A stretch of DNA of 64,000 nucleotides from Mycobacterium sp. AT1 (GTDB taxonomy: Bacteria > Actinomycetota > Actinomycetes > Mycobacteriales > Mycobacteriaceae). Under the pieces are notes generated by a model. The model was not told the origin of the DNA. It did not search any database and saw only the letters and a program-made list of their open reading frames with translations. The position numbers and the translations under genes were made by a program. The DNA lies in NCBI RefSeq assembly GCF_002043095.1, contig NZ_MVOC01000027.1:186001-250000 (forward strand). Direction: 5' to 3'. The first letter of the stretch is position 1. Every line of letters starts with the position of its first letter. This document shows, piece by piece, positions 47,339 through 57,003 of this stretch.

Positions 47339-48289
47339 CTATCGCAACACGGGATCGGCGCCCGGTTGGCAGAACCGCTCCACGTCACTCAGCGTCGGAG
47401 TCGACTCCCAGTCCCCGGGGGTCATGCACAACATCGCACCGCAGGCGTTCGCCCGGTGCAGGCGTTCGGGAACGTCGAGCTTCTCCAACAACGCGCTCAG
47501 GTATCCCGCCACGAACGCGTCTCCCGCGCCGACGGTGTCGACCACGTCGACCGAGAAGCCTGGGCCTTCCACGACGGCGCCCGACGAATGCACGACAGCT
47601 CCGTCGGCCCCGTGCTTCACCACCACTTCACGACATCCGCCGCGGACCAGCCGGCCGGCGGCCTCGGTGGCGTCGCCCTCCGGGAACAGCAACCGCAGTT
47701 CGTCGGCGCCACCGAAGACGATGTCGGCGCTCTCGGCGATCGTGCGCAGCAACGGGCCCGCGACGTCGGTCGGCGCCAACGTCGACCGGTAGTTCACGTC
47801 GAAGCTGACCCGAACACCAGCGGTCCGCGCGCGATTCACGCTGTCCAGCAGGCATTCTCGCGCGCTCTCGGACAGCAGCGCGGTGATGCCGGTGACGTGC
47901 AGAAGTTCGGCGTTCTCGATCCAGTCGGCTGGGACGTCCTCCGGCCGCAACCGCGAACCGGCCGATCCGGCGCGGTAGTAGAACACCGCCGTCGAACTCG
48001 GTGACGGCCGCTCCTTGAGCATCAATCCGGTCGGGGCGTCAGCGTCGACGATCCCGACGACCTCCACCCCCTCGGCGCGAATCTCGCGGGTGACGCGTTC
48101 CCCGAGGGCGTCGTCACCAACTCGACCGAGCCACCCGACGTCGACCCCCAAGCGGCGCAGTCCAATTGCCACGTTGCTCTCGGCCCCGCCGATGCCGAGG
48201 ACCATTTCCGACACGTGCCGCAGCGAGCCGATGTCCCGAGTGCGCAACAACGCCATGGTCTCTCCGACGGTGACGATCCGGGCCGTCAC
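47339..48289 (-). CDS. kdgK: PfkB-family sugar kinase, probable 2-keto-3-deoxygluconate kinase
   Basis: 316-residue ribokinase-fold enzyme. N-terminal signature LGIGGAESNVAIGLRRLG, C-terminal ATP/anion-hole motif DTVGAGDAFVAGYL with the catalytic Asp. It phosphorylates KDG to KDPG, as indicated by its 4-bp overlap with a KDPG aldolase gene and by the mannonate dehydratase upstream. The PfkB family alone would allow other sugars. Confidence 0.85.
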   Translation of the reverse strand: MTARIVTVGETMALLRTRDIGSLRHVSEMVLGIGGAESNVAIGLRRLGVDVGWLGRVGDDALGERVTREIRAEGVEVVGIVDADAPTGLMLKERPSPSSTAVFYYRAGSAGSRLRPEDVPADWIENAELLHVTGITALLSESARECLLDSVNRARTAGVRVSFDVNYRSTLAPTDVAGPLLRTIAESADIVFGGADELRLLFPEGDATEAAGRLVRGGCREVVVKHGADGAVVHSSGAVVEGPGFSVDVVDTVGAGDAFVAGYLSALLEKLDVPERLHRANACGAMLCMTPGDWESTPTLSDVERFCQPGADPVLR

Positions 48290-48939
48290 GACGCCTGCCC
48301 GCAGACGGCCACGAACTCCGCCGTCCGGTCGCGAAGGGCAGCCAGGTCACCGCCTCGCAGCGCGTCACCGAGCAACGGTCCGCCGACGCTGACCGCAGCG
48401 GCACCGGCCGTCAGCCACGCCGCGGCGCCGGCCAGATCCACCCCGCCGGAGGGAACCGCTGCGATGCCGGGAAACGGCCCACGCAGATCCTTCAGGTAGC
48501 CGGGGCCAACCACGTTGGCCGGGAAGATCTTCACGGCGGCGGCGCCGCCGCGCCAGGCGCCGAATAGTTCGGTCGGGGTCAGGCCGCCGGGCACGATCGG
48601 GATTCCGGCGACGGCCGACGCGGCGACGATTTCCGGGTCCGCGACGGGGGTGACGAGGTAGTGCGCCCCAGCTCGGACGGCAGCGTCCAACTGCTCGCAG
48701 TCGACCACCGTGCCGACGCCGACGTCGGCCTCGTCGCCGTACCGTGCCAGCAGCTCCGGTAGCCGCTCCAGGGTGCCCGGTGTGGTGAGAGTGAGCTCGA
48801 CGCTGCGGATTCCGGCCTCGACCAACACGTCGAGCACCCTGTCGTAGTCGGCCGCCTCCGGCGCCCGCACCACCACGATGAGCTTGGCTGCCGCGGTGCG
48901 GGCGGGGATCTGGAGTCGAGTCGGCGTGTCACCAGTCAT
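48286..48939 (-). CDS. eda: KDPG/KHG aldolase (class I)
   Basis: 217-residue TIM-barrel aldolase that splits KDPG into pyruvate and glyceraldehyde-3-phosphate. Family features: [10 protein letters not shown] (catalytic Glu), [21 protein letters not shown], and the Schiff-base Lys in [12 protein letters not shown], with VPSGGV near the end. Overlaps the mannonate dehydratase stop by 11 bp. A second, divergent copy of this enzyme is at 59251-59919. Confidence 0.9.
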   Translation of the reverse strand: MTGDTPTRLQIPARTAAAKLIVVVRAPEAADYDRVLDVLVEAGIRSVELTLTTPGTLERLPELLARYGDEADVGVGTVVDCEQLDAAVRAGAHYLVTPVADPEIVAASAVAGIPIVPGGLTPTELFGAWRGGAAAVKIFPANVVGPGYLKDLRGPFPGIAAVPSGGVDLAGAAAWLTAGAAAVSVGGPLLGDALRGGDLAALRDRTAEFVAVCGQAS

Positions 48940-50170
48940 GAACGGTGCCGTCCTGCAGTCGATTCACCGGCAGGTACGCCGCCGTGTACTCAAAGGCCGA
49001 GGCGGCCTCTTCGTCGAGTTCGACACCAAGGCCTGGTGCGTCGCCGGGATGCAGAAAGCCGCGATCGAAGGTGTACGACGTGCGGAACACGCCTAGGGTG
49101 ACCTCACTGTGCGGCATGTACTCCTGGATGCCGAAGTTGTGGATCGCCATGTCGAGGTGCAGCGCCGCCGCCATCCCGACCGGGGACACGTCCGTCGGCC
49201 CGTGCATCCCCGACTTGATGCCGTAGACGCCCGCGAAGTCCAGCAGCTTCTTCATCGCTGTGATGCCGCCGGTATGGGTGACCGCCGAGCGCACGTAGTC
49301 GATCAGCCGCTCGGTGATGAGGGTTTGGTAGTCATACACCGAGTTGAAGACTTCGCCGATGGCCAGCGGAGTGGTGGAGTGCTGGCGCACCAATCGCAGC
49401 GCCGCCTGATCCTCGCCGGGTGTGCAGTCCTCCAGCCAGAAGAGGTCATAGGGCTCAACGTCTTTGGCGAACCTCGCGGCCTCGATGGGCGTCATCCTGT
49501 GGTGCCCGTCGTGCAGTATCCGGACACCGGTGCCGAAGTCCTCCCGGATCCGACCGAACACCGAGGGCATGTGGGACAGGTACGCGCGGGTGTCCCACAC
49601 CTCCTCGATCGGTGCGGTTGCCGCGCTTCCGTCCGCGGCACGATGGGCCGGTTCGTAGTCGTATCTGCCGCCCGCCTTGGTGGTGGACACCCCGTAGATC
49701 TGGCCGAGGCCAGGTACGCCGGTTTGCACGCGCACCGCGGTGTAGCCAGCGTCGAGATAGCCGCTGATCGCATCCTTGAGCGCCGGGTAGTCGCCGCCCG
49801 ACGCATGGCAGTACACCCGAACGTGGTCGCGGCTGGCGCCGCCGAGCAGCTGGTAGAGCGGCATCCCGGCCTTCTTGGCCTTGATGTCCCACAGCGCCAT
49901 GTCGACCGCCGCGATGGCGGCCATCGTGACCGGCCCGCGACGCCAGTACGCCCCGCGGTAGAGGTACTGCCAGGTGTCCTCGATGCGATCTTCGTCGCGA
50001 CCGATCAGCGTGGAGACCAGGTGCTCGGACAGGTATGCCGCCACGGACAGCTCGCGCCCGTTGAGCGTGGCGTCCCCCCACCCGACCACACCGTCACTGG
50101 TGACGATCTTGAGGGTGACGAAGTTGCGGCCCGGACTGCAGACGTTGACGTCGATGCTCTGGATGGTCAT
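48929..50170 (-). CDS. manD: D-mannonate dehydratase, enolase superfamily (ManD/RspA)
   Basis: 413 residues, typical ManD length. N-terminal cap [28 protein letters not shown], metal/catalytic region [42 protein letters not shown], and [11 protein letters not shown] with [13 protein letters not shown]. It dehydrates D-mannonate (in some members D-gluconate) to KDG. Position between a sugar-acid MFS transporter and the KDG-processing enzymes supports the mannonate assignment. Confidence 0.92.
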   Translation of the reverse strand: MTIQSIDVNVCSPGRNFVTLKIVTSDGVVGWGDATLNGRELSVAAYLSEHLVSTLIGRDEDRIEDTWQYLYRGAYWRRGPVTMAAIAAVDMALWDIKAKKAGMPLYQLLGGASRDHVRVYCHASGGDYPALKDAISGYLDAGYTAVRVQTGVPGLGQIYGVSTTKAGGRYDYEPAHRAADGSAATAPIEEVWDTRAYLSHMPSVFGRIREDFGTGVRILHDGHHRMTPIEAARFAKDVEPYDLFWLEDCTPGEDQAALRLVRQHSTTPLAIGEVFNSVYDYQTLITERLIDYVRSAVTHTGGITAMKKLLDFAGVYGIKSGMHGPTDVSPVGMAAALHLDMAIHNFGIQEYMPHSEVTLGVFRTSYTFDRGFLHPGDAPGLGVELDEEAASAFEYTAAYLPVNRLQDGTVHDW

Positions 50171-50213
50171 GAATCTCTTTCGTTGCGGCGGTAGGCTATT
50201 CGACTCGACTCCG

Positions 50214-51611
50214 TCACATCGCGGGTAGCGGGTCGGTGAGGTCGCGCCCGGTCCAGTCCTTGGCCCACACCGCGACGATCAGTGCCGAGAGCGAGTACAG
50301 CACCAGCATCACCATGATCGGGATGGGGCTGCCCGTCGTGGCGGCCACCCAGGCGGCGACGAGGACGGGTCCGATACCGGTGGCGATCACCGCGGCGATC
50401 TCACGGACCACGGCGGTGAGGGTGTAGCGGTTGCGGGAGCCGAAGATCTCCGGGATCGACACGTTCTCCAGCGAGGCCGGGCTGAGCACGGCGACGTTGT
50501 GGAGCACGACGTAGCCGACGAACACCCACAGCAGGTTCTTCGAGTCGATCGCCATCATGGCGGGAACGACGACGACGAGGGCCGAGGACATGACGATGAT
50601 GTACATCCTGCGGCGGCCGAACTTGTCTCCGAGGAAACCGATCAGCGGGATGGTGAGGAATCCGATGAGCGAGGACACGATGACGACGTTGGCGCTGAGG
50701 CTCTTCTGCAGTGCCAACGTCAGGGTCATGAACGAGATGAGGTAGGTCTGGATCAGCCCGGAGTTGCCGGCTTGGCCGAATCGGAGGAAGAACGCCACGG
50801 CGACGGCCTTGACCGGCTTGCGCTGCAACGCTTCCACGGTGCGGGTCTCGACCTGCCCGGCTTGGGCCAGGATCTCCCCGCGGGACATGGCCCGCCCGTC
50901 GACGACGTCCTCGCGTTCTTCGAAGACGGGGCTTTCCTTGAGGTTCAACCGCACCCAGACCGCGAACACCATGACGATGGCGCTGGCGATGAACGGGATC
51001 CGCCAGCCCCACGCGATGACGTCGCTTTCGACCATGACGCCAAGCAGGATCGCCCAGATGCCCGAGGCGAACAGCGTTCCGCAGTTGGTGCCGAGGCCCA
51101 CCAGGGAGGCGACGAAACCGCGCCGCTTGACGGGTGCGTACTCGGCGAGCATCACGCCTGCACCGCTGATCTCGGCGCCTGCTCCGAAGCCCTGCAGCAG
51201 TCGCAGCGCCACCAGCAGGATGGGTGCCAGCACACCCACTTGCTGATAGGTCGGCAGGACACCGATCAACGTGGTGGCCGCGCCCATCAGAAGAATGGTG
51301 TAGAACAACACCTTTCGCCGGCCGATGCGGTCACCGAGCCGACCGAAGAAGATGGCGCCAAGGGGCCGGGCGATGTACCCGACTCCGTAGGTGGCCATCG
51401 ACAGGACCACGGCCATCCCGGCACTCTCACCGGAGAAGAACAGCTGGCTGAACACCAATGCCGCGGCCAGTGAGTAGAGCTGGAAGTCCATGAACTCCAG
51501 TGCGGTGCCCAACCATCCGGAGACGGCTGCCCGGACCAGGTCGGCGGTGCTGCGTTGGGCGACCGGCGGATGTTCGTCCGCGCGCGGTTCGGGGGTTTGT
51601 GCTGTGGTCAT
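50214..51611 (-). CDS. MHS-type MFS transporter, probable sugar-acid:H+ symporter
   Basis: 465-residue twelve-span transporter. The first helix region [19 protein letters not shown], motif A as [13 protein letters not shown], and [21 protein letters not shown] are typical of metabolite:H+ symporters. A second motif A-like [10 protein letters not shown] follows in the C-terminal half. It is inside the hexonate operon (43 bp from neighbours on each side), so it probably imports the aldonate or hexuronate. ATG at 51611 with GAGGAA upstream. Confidence 0.88.
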   Translation of the reverse strand: MTTAQTPEPRADEHPPVAQRSTADLVRAAVSGWLGTALEFMDFQLYSLAAALVFSQLFFSGESAGMAVVLSMATYGVGYIARPLGAIFFGRLGDRIGRRKVLFYTILLMGAATTLIGVLPTYQQVGVLAPILLVALRLLQGFGAGAEISGAGVMLAEYAPVKRRGFVASLVGLGTNCGTLFASGIWAILLGVMVESDVIAWGWRIPFIASAIVMVFAVWVRLNLKESPVFEEREDVVDGRAMSRGEILAQAGQVETRTVEALQRKPVKAVAVAFFLRFGQAGNSGLIQTYLISFMTLTLALQKSLSANVVIVSSLIGFLTIPLIGFLGDKFGRRRMYIIVMSSALVVVVPAMMAIDSKNLLWVFVGYVVLHNVAVLSPASLENVSIPEIFGSRNRYTLTAVVREIAAVIATGIGPVLVAAWVAATTGSPIPIMVMLVLYSLSALIVAVWAKDWTGRDLTDPLPAM

Positions 51612-51654
51612 CGTCGTTCCTCGGGGTGGTTGCAACGGTGCAGTGGATGGGATT

Positions 51655-52659
51655 TCAGAGTTGGAGCATGACCTTGGCCGACGCCGAGGCGTCGCGGGCC
51701 ACGGCGAAGGCGTTCACGGCGTCGGCCGCCGGGATCACGTGAGAGATCACCGCGTCGAAGCGGTCGGAGGCGGCGAGCAGTGCGATCGCGTCGTCGATCT
51801 CGGTGGAGAATCGGAAGGCGCCGATCAGGCTCACCTCCTTGGCCAGCATCGGTGACAGGTTGACGCCGATCTCGGCATTCGGCAGCATCCCGACCTGCAC
51901 GACGGTGCCGGCGCGCCGGACGGCCCGCACCGCCTGGGTGACCGAGACGCCGACTCCAGAGCATTCGAAGACGACGTCGTAGGACTCGTTCTCGACGACG
52001 TCGCGGCCGACGAGTGCGGTTTCGTTGGCGCCAAGGGCGACTGCGCGTTCGAGCGGCTCTGCGCGCAGATCGGTGACGCCGATGTCGGCCGCTCCGGCTT
52101 CGGCCGCGGCGGCGACGACGAGCAGGCCAATCGGGCCGGCGCCGATCACCAGAACGCGACGACCGGCCAGCGCCGGGGCCAGATTGACGGCATGCAGCGC
52201 GACGGCGAGCGGCTCGGCCAGTGCCGCCCGCAAAAGGGGCAGGCCGGTGGGCAACGGCCGGATCATGTGGTCTTCGACGATCAGCAGTTCGGCGGCCCCG
52301 CCCTGGCGGTGCGGGAAAGTGGCTGCGCTGCCGAGGTAGTCGCCCCCGGGCCGCAGATGCGGGCGCTCTTGAAGGCCGGCCACCGGCGCTCCGTAACGCG
52401 CCGGGTGAACGGTTACCGGTGCACCTGCCGGGTATCGTCCGGACGGGTCGAAGTCGACGACCGCCGACAACTCGTGCCCTGGCGTGAAGGGTTCACGAAC
52501 GACGTTCTCCCCGTTGGCCCCGTGGAAGTAGTAGTGCAGATCCGATCCGCAGATGCCGACGTAGCCGACGCGCAGCCGGACCTCACCGTCGGCCGGCTCC
52601 GGCTGGGAGCGATCCTCCCACCGGATGTCCTCTTTGCCGTGGATTGCAAGCGCTTTCAT
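51655..52659 (-). CDS. L-idonate/L-gulonate 5-dehydrogenase-like MDR enzyme
   Basis: 334-residue zinc-type medium-chain dehydrogenase. Catalytic zinc residues in GICGSDLHYYFHG and GHELSAVV; NAD loop VIGAGPIGLL. The structural zinc lobe has no cysteine cluster (VHPARYGAPVAGLQERPHL), as in other idonate 5-dehydrogenases. The reaction would be oxidation of L-idonate or L-gulonate at C5 to 5-ketogluconate or fructuronate. The neighbouring fructuronate reductase and mannonate dehydratase favour L-gulonate. Confidence 0.82.
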   Translation of the reverse strand: MKALAIHGKEDIRWEDRSQPEPADGEVRLRVGYVGICGSDLHYYFHGANGENVVREPFTPGHELSAVVDFDPSGRYPAGAPVTVHPARYGAPVAGLQERPHLRPGGDYLGSAATFPHRQGGAAELLIVEDHMIRPLPTGLPLLRAALAEPLAVALHAVNLAPALAGRRVLVIGAGPIGLLVVAAAAEAGAADIGVTDLRAEPLERAVALGANETALVGRDVVENESYDVVFECSGVGVSVTQAVRAVRRAGTVVQVGMLPNAEIGVNLSPMLAKEVSLIGAFRFSTEIDDAIALLAASDRFDAVISHVIPAADAVNAFAVARDASASAKVMLQL

Positions 52660-54149
52660 GACACTCTCCTGTTGTCGACCGCGTCGACGGCATCCCGCGC
52701 CGCGACGCGAATGCCGCTGCGGGCGATGAGTGCGACGAGGTCGGCGACCCGGTCGGCGAACGCGTCGTGTGCGACGAGGTCGTCGGGCAGGAATCCGCCA
52801 CGCAGCACCGCCATCGCGTGCTCGCGGGGGCCAGCCGCCCCACGTGTCACCTCGGCGAGCCTTTCTCGCGCGGGTTCACGGATCTCGCCGGCGTAGGGGC
52901 CGGCGTCGACGCCGGCAGGCGGCGCGACCGACACGATCCAGCCGGCCACGGTCAGCGCCAGCAGATGGGGAATCTGCCCGTCGCGCAAGGCAATCAATGC
53001 GGGTTGCGGGACGCGCTGCAGCAGTTTGACCGAACCGTCGGTGCCGACCTGTGACGTCCGGTGCCCCAGTGCGGAGTTGGCCCACCGGTGTGACAGCGAG
53101 TCGACGTAGGCGTCGACGTCGAAGTCCCTCGGCAGGGTGATGGTCGGCAGGTACTCGTGCGTGATGCACGCCCGGACGGCGTCGCGAACGAACGGCTGCG
53201 CCCACGCGTCGGCGATGGTGCCGCGCCCGTCGAGGATTCCGAGGTAGGCGATCAGGGAGTGCGAACCGTTGAGCAGCCGGAGCTTGACGAGTTCGTAGGC
53301 TTCGACCTCGTCGCTGATGATCGCTCCGGCGCGATCCCAGGCAGGTCGGCCGGCGGCGAAGTCGTCCTCGAGCACCCACATGGTGAATTCCTCGGCGGGC
53401 ACGGGGCAACGGTCGTCGACGCCGAGCAACTCGGCGACGTCGGTGACGGTGCCGCTCGTCGTCGAGGGCACGATGCGGTCGACCATCGAGTTGGGGAACG
53501 TGACGTGATCGCGCACGAAGGTCAGCACGTCCCCGGGAGCGGAGCTCGCGTGTAGGAACTCGGTGACGACGGCGCGGGTGACGTGTCCGTTCGACTGCAG
53601 GTTGTCGCACGACAGAACGGTCATCGGGGCGCCGTTCGCGGCGCGGACGGCGAGGCCGCGGGCGACGAGTCCGATAGTGCTGCGGGGGTTGGCGGGGTCG
53701 GCGAGATCGGCGCGGACGTCGTCGTCGTCGACGTCGAGGCGGCCGTTGCGCGGGGAGCGGCAGTAACCGACCTCGCTGACGGTCAGCGTCAGGATGCGGT
53801 TGGCCGGGGCGGCAACCGCGGCGACGAACGCATCGGGTTCGTCGGCGAGGACGCCGAGGCCGCGGTGGACGTCCACGACGGCGGCGCGTCGGCCCTGCTC
53901 CGAAAGTTCGAGGACGGAGTAGCGACCGTCCTGGGCACGCATCGCCGTCACCACGTCGTGGGACCGATTGGCGAAGCCGCTGATCCCCCATTCCCCGGGC
54001 TCGGCGGCCAGGGCTTGGGCGGTGTAGACAGCGGCGTGGGCACGGTGAAAGTTGCCGAGACCCAGGTGGACCATCCCCGTGGCGTCGCCTGCCGAAGCGC
54101 CCAATAGCGCGCCGGACGGCGTGGTCTGACGAGACAGTCTCGGCATCAT
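52656..54149 (-). CDS. mannitol-dehydrogenase-family reductase, probable fructuronate reductase (UxuB-type)
   Basis: 497-residue polyol/uronate dehydrogenase. N-terminal NAD-binding HLGLGNFHRAHAAVYT, central PNSMVDRIVP, and the catalytic K-x4-N-x2-H motif in KLRLLNGSHS. In context it interconverts D-fructuronate and D-mannonate, feeding ManD. The family also includes mannitol 2-dehydrogenase, so the substrate rests on the operon. Two adjacent ATGs (54149, 54146) follow AAGGGGA; the second has the better spacing. First gene of the operon, divergent from an IclR gene; 4-bp overlap with the idonate-type dehydrogenase. Confidence 0.87.
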   Translation of the reverse strand: MMPRLSRQTTPSGALLGASAGDATGMVHLGLGNFHRAHAAVYTAQALAAEPGEWGISGFANRSHDVVTAMRAQDGRYSVLELSEQGRRAAVVDVHRGLGVLADEPDAFVAAVAAPANRILTLTVSEVGYCRSPRNGRLDVDDDDVRADLADPANPRSTIGLVARGLAVRAANGAPMTVLSCDNLQSNGHVTRAVVTEFLHASSAPGDVLTFVRDHVTFPNSMVDRIVPSTTSGTVTDVAELLGVDDRCPVPAEEFTMWVLEDDFAAGRPAWDRAGAIISDEVEAYELVKLRLLNGSHSLIAYLGILDGRGTIADAWAQPFVRDAVRACITHEYLPTITLPRDFDVDAYVDSLSHRWANSALGHRTSQVGTDGSVKLLQRVPQPALIALRDGQIPHLLALTVAGWIVSVAPPAGVDAGPYAGEIREPARERLAEVTRGAAGPREHAMAVLRGGFLPDDLVAHDAFADRVADLVALIARSGIRVAARDAVDAVDNRRVS

Positions 54150-54176
54150 TCCCCTTCAGGTCCCACAATCACTCGC

Positions 54177-54192
54177 GTTCCGTATTATGAAC
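54177..54192. promoter_or_regulatory. possible IclR operator
   Basis: GTTCCGTATTATGAAC: an inverted repeat GTTC-N8-GAAC, the size common for IclR-type operators, in the 153-bp gap between the hexonate operon and the IclR gene. It is 28 bp from the operon's first codon. Assignment is by shape and position only. Confidence 0.4.
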
Positions 54193-54302
54193 CGCGTGTA
54201 TCGTTATGCGAACCACACTGACACGTGGTCATTCGGTGTGTCAAGCGTCACCATGTGGGTGTGCCAAGCTTTGAGTACGGCCGCAGAACGAAGGGGGACG
54301 CG

Positions 54303-55067
54303 ATGACGAACGGCGACTCGCCGTCTCCGGTCGGCAGCGTGGACAAGGCCCTTGCCTTGGTCGAACTGTTGGCCGACGCCGGTCCCGAGGGGATGGCGCT
54401 CCGCGACGTGGTCGAGGCGAGCGGACTCAACAAGGCCTCCGCCCACCGAACCCTGCAGGCGCTGCAACACCGGGGCTTCGCCGAACAGGGCGACAATCAG
54501 CGCTACCGATTGGGTTCGCGCCCAGCACTTTTGGTCGAGCGGTTCCAGCGTGAAGAGAACCTGCCCACGTTGTTCCGCCCCACGCTGCTCGCCATCTGCC
54601 AAGAGGTCCAAGAACTGGTGCACCTGGGAATCCTCGAGGGCCGTGACGTCCTGTACCTGGACAAGGTGGAACCCGACAGGGCCATGCGCGTGTGGTCTCG
54701 GGTAGGCCGCCAGGTCAGCGTGCTCACCACCGCGCTCGGGCGGGCAATGGTGGCCGGCGAGGGCGCCTCTGACGCACAGCTGTCGGCGTACACCGCCGAC
54801 GCGGAGCCCGTGGTGGTCGACAGGTTCCGCCGAGCGGTCGGCGAGGCGCGTCTCAGCGGCTTTGCCATGGAGCGCGAGGAGAACGAGTCCGGCATCTGCT
54901 GTGTGGGCGTGGCGCTGCGGCGACCCACCGGACGTCCCGTCGCGGTGAGCATCACCGGGCCGAGCAGCAGAATGGACGGCGAACGGCTCGACCGCCTCGG
55001 CCACCGTCTGCGGGAAGTGCTCAACGTGTCGGCGCCACCTGGGTTTTCGCTCGCGCCCGTCGGTTAA
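54303..55067 (+). CDS. IclR-family transcriptional regulator
   Basis: 254 residues. Winged HTH VDKALALVELLADAG ... LNKASAHRTLQALQHRGFAEQ, then the IclR effector domain (VHLGILEGRDVLYLDKVEPDR, RVGRQVSVLTTALGRAMVAG, ESGICCVGVALR). Likely represses the divergent hexonate operon until a pathway intermediate binds. ATG at 54303 has AAGGGGGA about 7 bp upstream; the frame is open from an earlier GTG without family similarity. Confidence 0.9.
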   Translation: MTNGDSPSPVGSVDKALALVELLADAGPEGMALRDVVEASGLNKASAHRTLQALQHRGFAEQGDNQRYRLGSRPALLVERFQREENLPTLFRPTLLAICQEVQELVHLGILEGRDVLYLDKVEPDRAMRVWSRVGRQVSVLTTALGRAMVAGEGASDAQLSAYTADAEPVVVDRFRRAVGEARLSGFAMEREENESGICCVGVALRRPTGRPVAVSITGPSSRMDGERLDRLGHRLREVLNVSAPPGFSLAPVG

Positions 55068-55126
55068 ATCGGCGCCTCGGGGACTCGACTACCCAGCCGA
55101 TTCGCGACACCATTGAGCTCGACACC

Positions 55127-55975
55127 TCACACCTGTCGTCGATCACCGAGCCCAGGTCCGTCGCGGCCCTCATCATGGCGGCCGCGGGCCGTTCCTGACC
55201 GGGGTGCCGCCTGCCCAATCGGCCTGCCGAACTTGATGTTCGGGCGCCCGTCCTCCAGCACCACCGTCGCCTCCACCTCGTACACCTCGGCGATCACCTC
55301 GGGTGTGAGGACGGCAGCCGGCGGTCCTGCCACGTGCACGCGGCCACCCCGGAGCACCACCAGTTCCTGGCAGTAGGTCGCCGCCAGGTTGAGGTCGTGC
55401 AGCGCCATCACCGTGGTGGTGTCGGCCGCGGCCACCAGTTCCAGCAGCTCGAGCTGGTGGCGGATGTCGAGGTGATTGGTCGGCTCGTCAAGCAGCAGCT
55501 CCGACGGCTCCTGCGCCAGTGCCCTGGCGATCTGCACGCGCTGTCGTTCGCCGCCGGACAGCGTCGAGTACCGCCGCTCCAGCAGGTCGGCGACACCCGT
55601 TGTGGCAGCGGCGGATTCGACAACATCTCGGTCCCGTGCCGACATCGGCGCCCACGCCGGCCGATGCGGGAGACGCCCGAGGTCCACCACGTCACGGACC
55701 GTCGGGTCCTGATCGGTGGCCGCATCCTGGTCCACCACCGCGAGCCGACGGGCGAGTCGGCGGCGACCGATGGCCGCGACGTCGAGGTCGTCGAGACGGA
55801 CCACGCCCGACGAGGTGGCGCGCAACCCGGCCAACAACCTCAGCAGCGACGACTTGCCAGAGCCGTTCGGCCCGAGGAGGCCGACCGTGCTGCCGGTGGC
55901 GACGGAGACGTCGACGCCGTCGACGACGAGCTTGTCGCGGACTCGCCAGGAGACCCGATCGGCAGTCAGACTCAC
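55127..55975 (-). CDS. btuD: cobalamin/iron-siderophore-type ABC importer ATPase (BtuD-like)
   Basis: 282 residues. Walker A GPNGSGKSS, Q-loop DQDAATDQD, signature LSGGERQRV, Walker B LLLDEPTNHLD. The last 30 or so residues (APRSGTARGRHDEG...) are low-complexity and unlike the family, suggesting a late frameshift or simple extension. GTG start overlaps the permease stop by 4 bp. The riboswitch upstream of the operon points to vitamin B12 or another corrinoid as cargo. Confidence 0.87.
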   Translation of the reverse strand: MSLTADRVSWRVRDKLVVDGVDVSVATGSTVGLLGPNGSGKSSLLRLLAGLRATSSGVVRLDDLDVAAIGRRRLARRLAVVDQDAATDQDPTVRDVVDLGRLPHRPAWAPMSARDRDVVESAAATTGVADLLERRYSTLSGGERQRVQIARALAQEPSELLLDEPTNHLDIRHQLELLELVAAADTTTVMALHDLNLAATYCQELVVLRGGRVHVAGPPAAVLTPEVIAEVYEVEATVVLEDGRPNIKFGRPIGQAAPRSGTARGRHDEGRDGPGLGDRRQV

Positions 55976-57000
55976 GCGCCCCTCCTGCGCCGAAGCAGGA
56001 TGACCACGAACGCCGGCACCCCGACGATCGCCGTCGCCACCCCGACCGGCAGTTCCTGCGGGGCGATGACCAGGCGAGCCGCGGTGTCCACCCAGACCAG
56101 GAAGATCGCCCCGAGGATCGTCGCCGTCGGCACCAACACCCGGTGCCGTGTCCCCACCACGGCCCGTGCCGCATGCGGCAGGACGAGTCCGACGAAACCG
56201 ATTGCGCCCGAGGTGGACACGATGACGGCGGTCACCAGCGCCGTCACCACCAGCAGGACCATCCTGGCCCTGGCCACCGACACCCCCAGCGAGGCGGCCG
56301 CGTCCTCGCCGAAGAGGAAGGCATCCAGCGTCGAGGCGAACGCCCAGCAGACCACCACCCCGAATGCCACCACCGCACCGCACAGCGCCACGTCACTCCA
56401 TGACGCGCTGCTGAGCGACCCGAGCAACCAGAACAGCACGCCTCTGGTCTGCTCGGCGTCTGCCGAGGTGAAGACGATGAAGGACGTGAGCGCCGAGAAC
56501 AACTGGGTGGCAGCGATTCCCGCCAAGATCATCCGGTCCATGCCGGTACCCGCCGCCACCGCGAGCACCAGCACCAGACCGAAGGCCACGACCGCCCCCA
56601 CGAAGGCTCCGGCCGCCAGTCCTATGGCCCCCGCGCCGATTCCGAGCACGACGATCGACACGGCTCCCGTCGACGCGCCGGAGGCCACCCCGAGGATGAA
56701 CGGATCGGCCAGCGGGTTCCTCAGCAGCGACTGCAGGATCACCCCGCACAGCGCAAGGCCTGCGCCACACGCCGCCGCCAGCAGCGCACGCGGCAACCGA
56801 AGATCCCAGATGATGCTCTGCTGCAACATCGTCAGCTGCGACCTCGGACCGCCGAGCCGCTCCAGCACCGCCGCATAGGCGTCTGCGGGCCCGAGGTCCG
56901 ACGGTCCGATGGTGGTCGCCACGGCGACCGAGACGAGGAGGAGTACCACCCCGGCCGGCCACACGACGGCAAGCGGCGCGCGTCGACGCAATGACACCAT
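55972..57000 (-). CDS. btuC: FecCD-family permease (BtuC-like)
   Basis: 342-residue permease of about ten spans. Family motifs: LRLPRALLAAACGAGLALCG, NPLADPFILGVASGAS, GVLFWLLGSLSSASW and GAIGFVGLVLPHAAR, IVGVPAFVVILLRRR. It forms the translocation pore for a corrinoid or siderophore. It starts 3 bp after the binding-protein stop. Confidence 0.9.
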   Translation of the reverse strand: MVSLRRRAPLAVVWPAGVVLLLVSVAVATTIGPSDLGPADAYAAVLERLGGPRSQLTMLQQSIIWDLRLPRALLAAACGAGLALCGVILQSLLRNPLADPFILGVASGASTGAVSIVVLGIGAGAIGLAAGAFVGAVVAFGLVLVLAVAAGTGMDRMILAGIAATQLFSALTSFIVFTSADAEQTRGVLFWLLGSLSSASWSDVALCGAVVAFGVVVCWAFASTLDAFLFGEDAAASLGVSVARARMVLLVVTALVTAVIVSTSGAIGFVGLVLPHAARAVVGTRHRVLVPTATILGAIFLVWVDTAARLVIAPQELPVGVATAIVGVPAFVVILLRRRRGA

Positions 57001-57003
57001 TGG

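Noticed and set aside
55067..55102. Inverted repeat AATCGGC ... GCCGATT between the IclR and BtuD-like genes
   Set aside because: Convergent location is right for a terminator, but the arms are short and the loop is over 20 nt.
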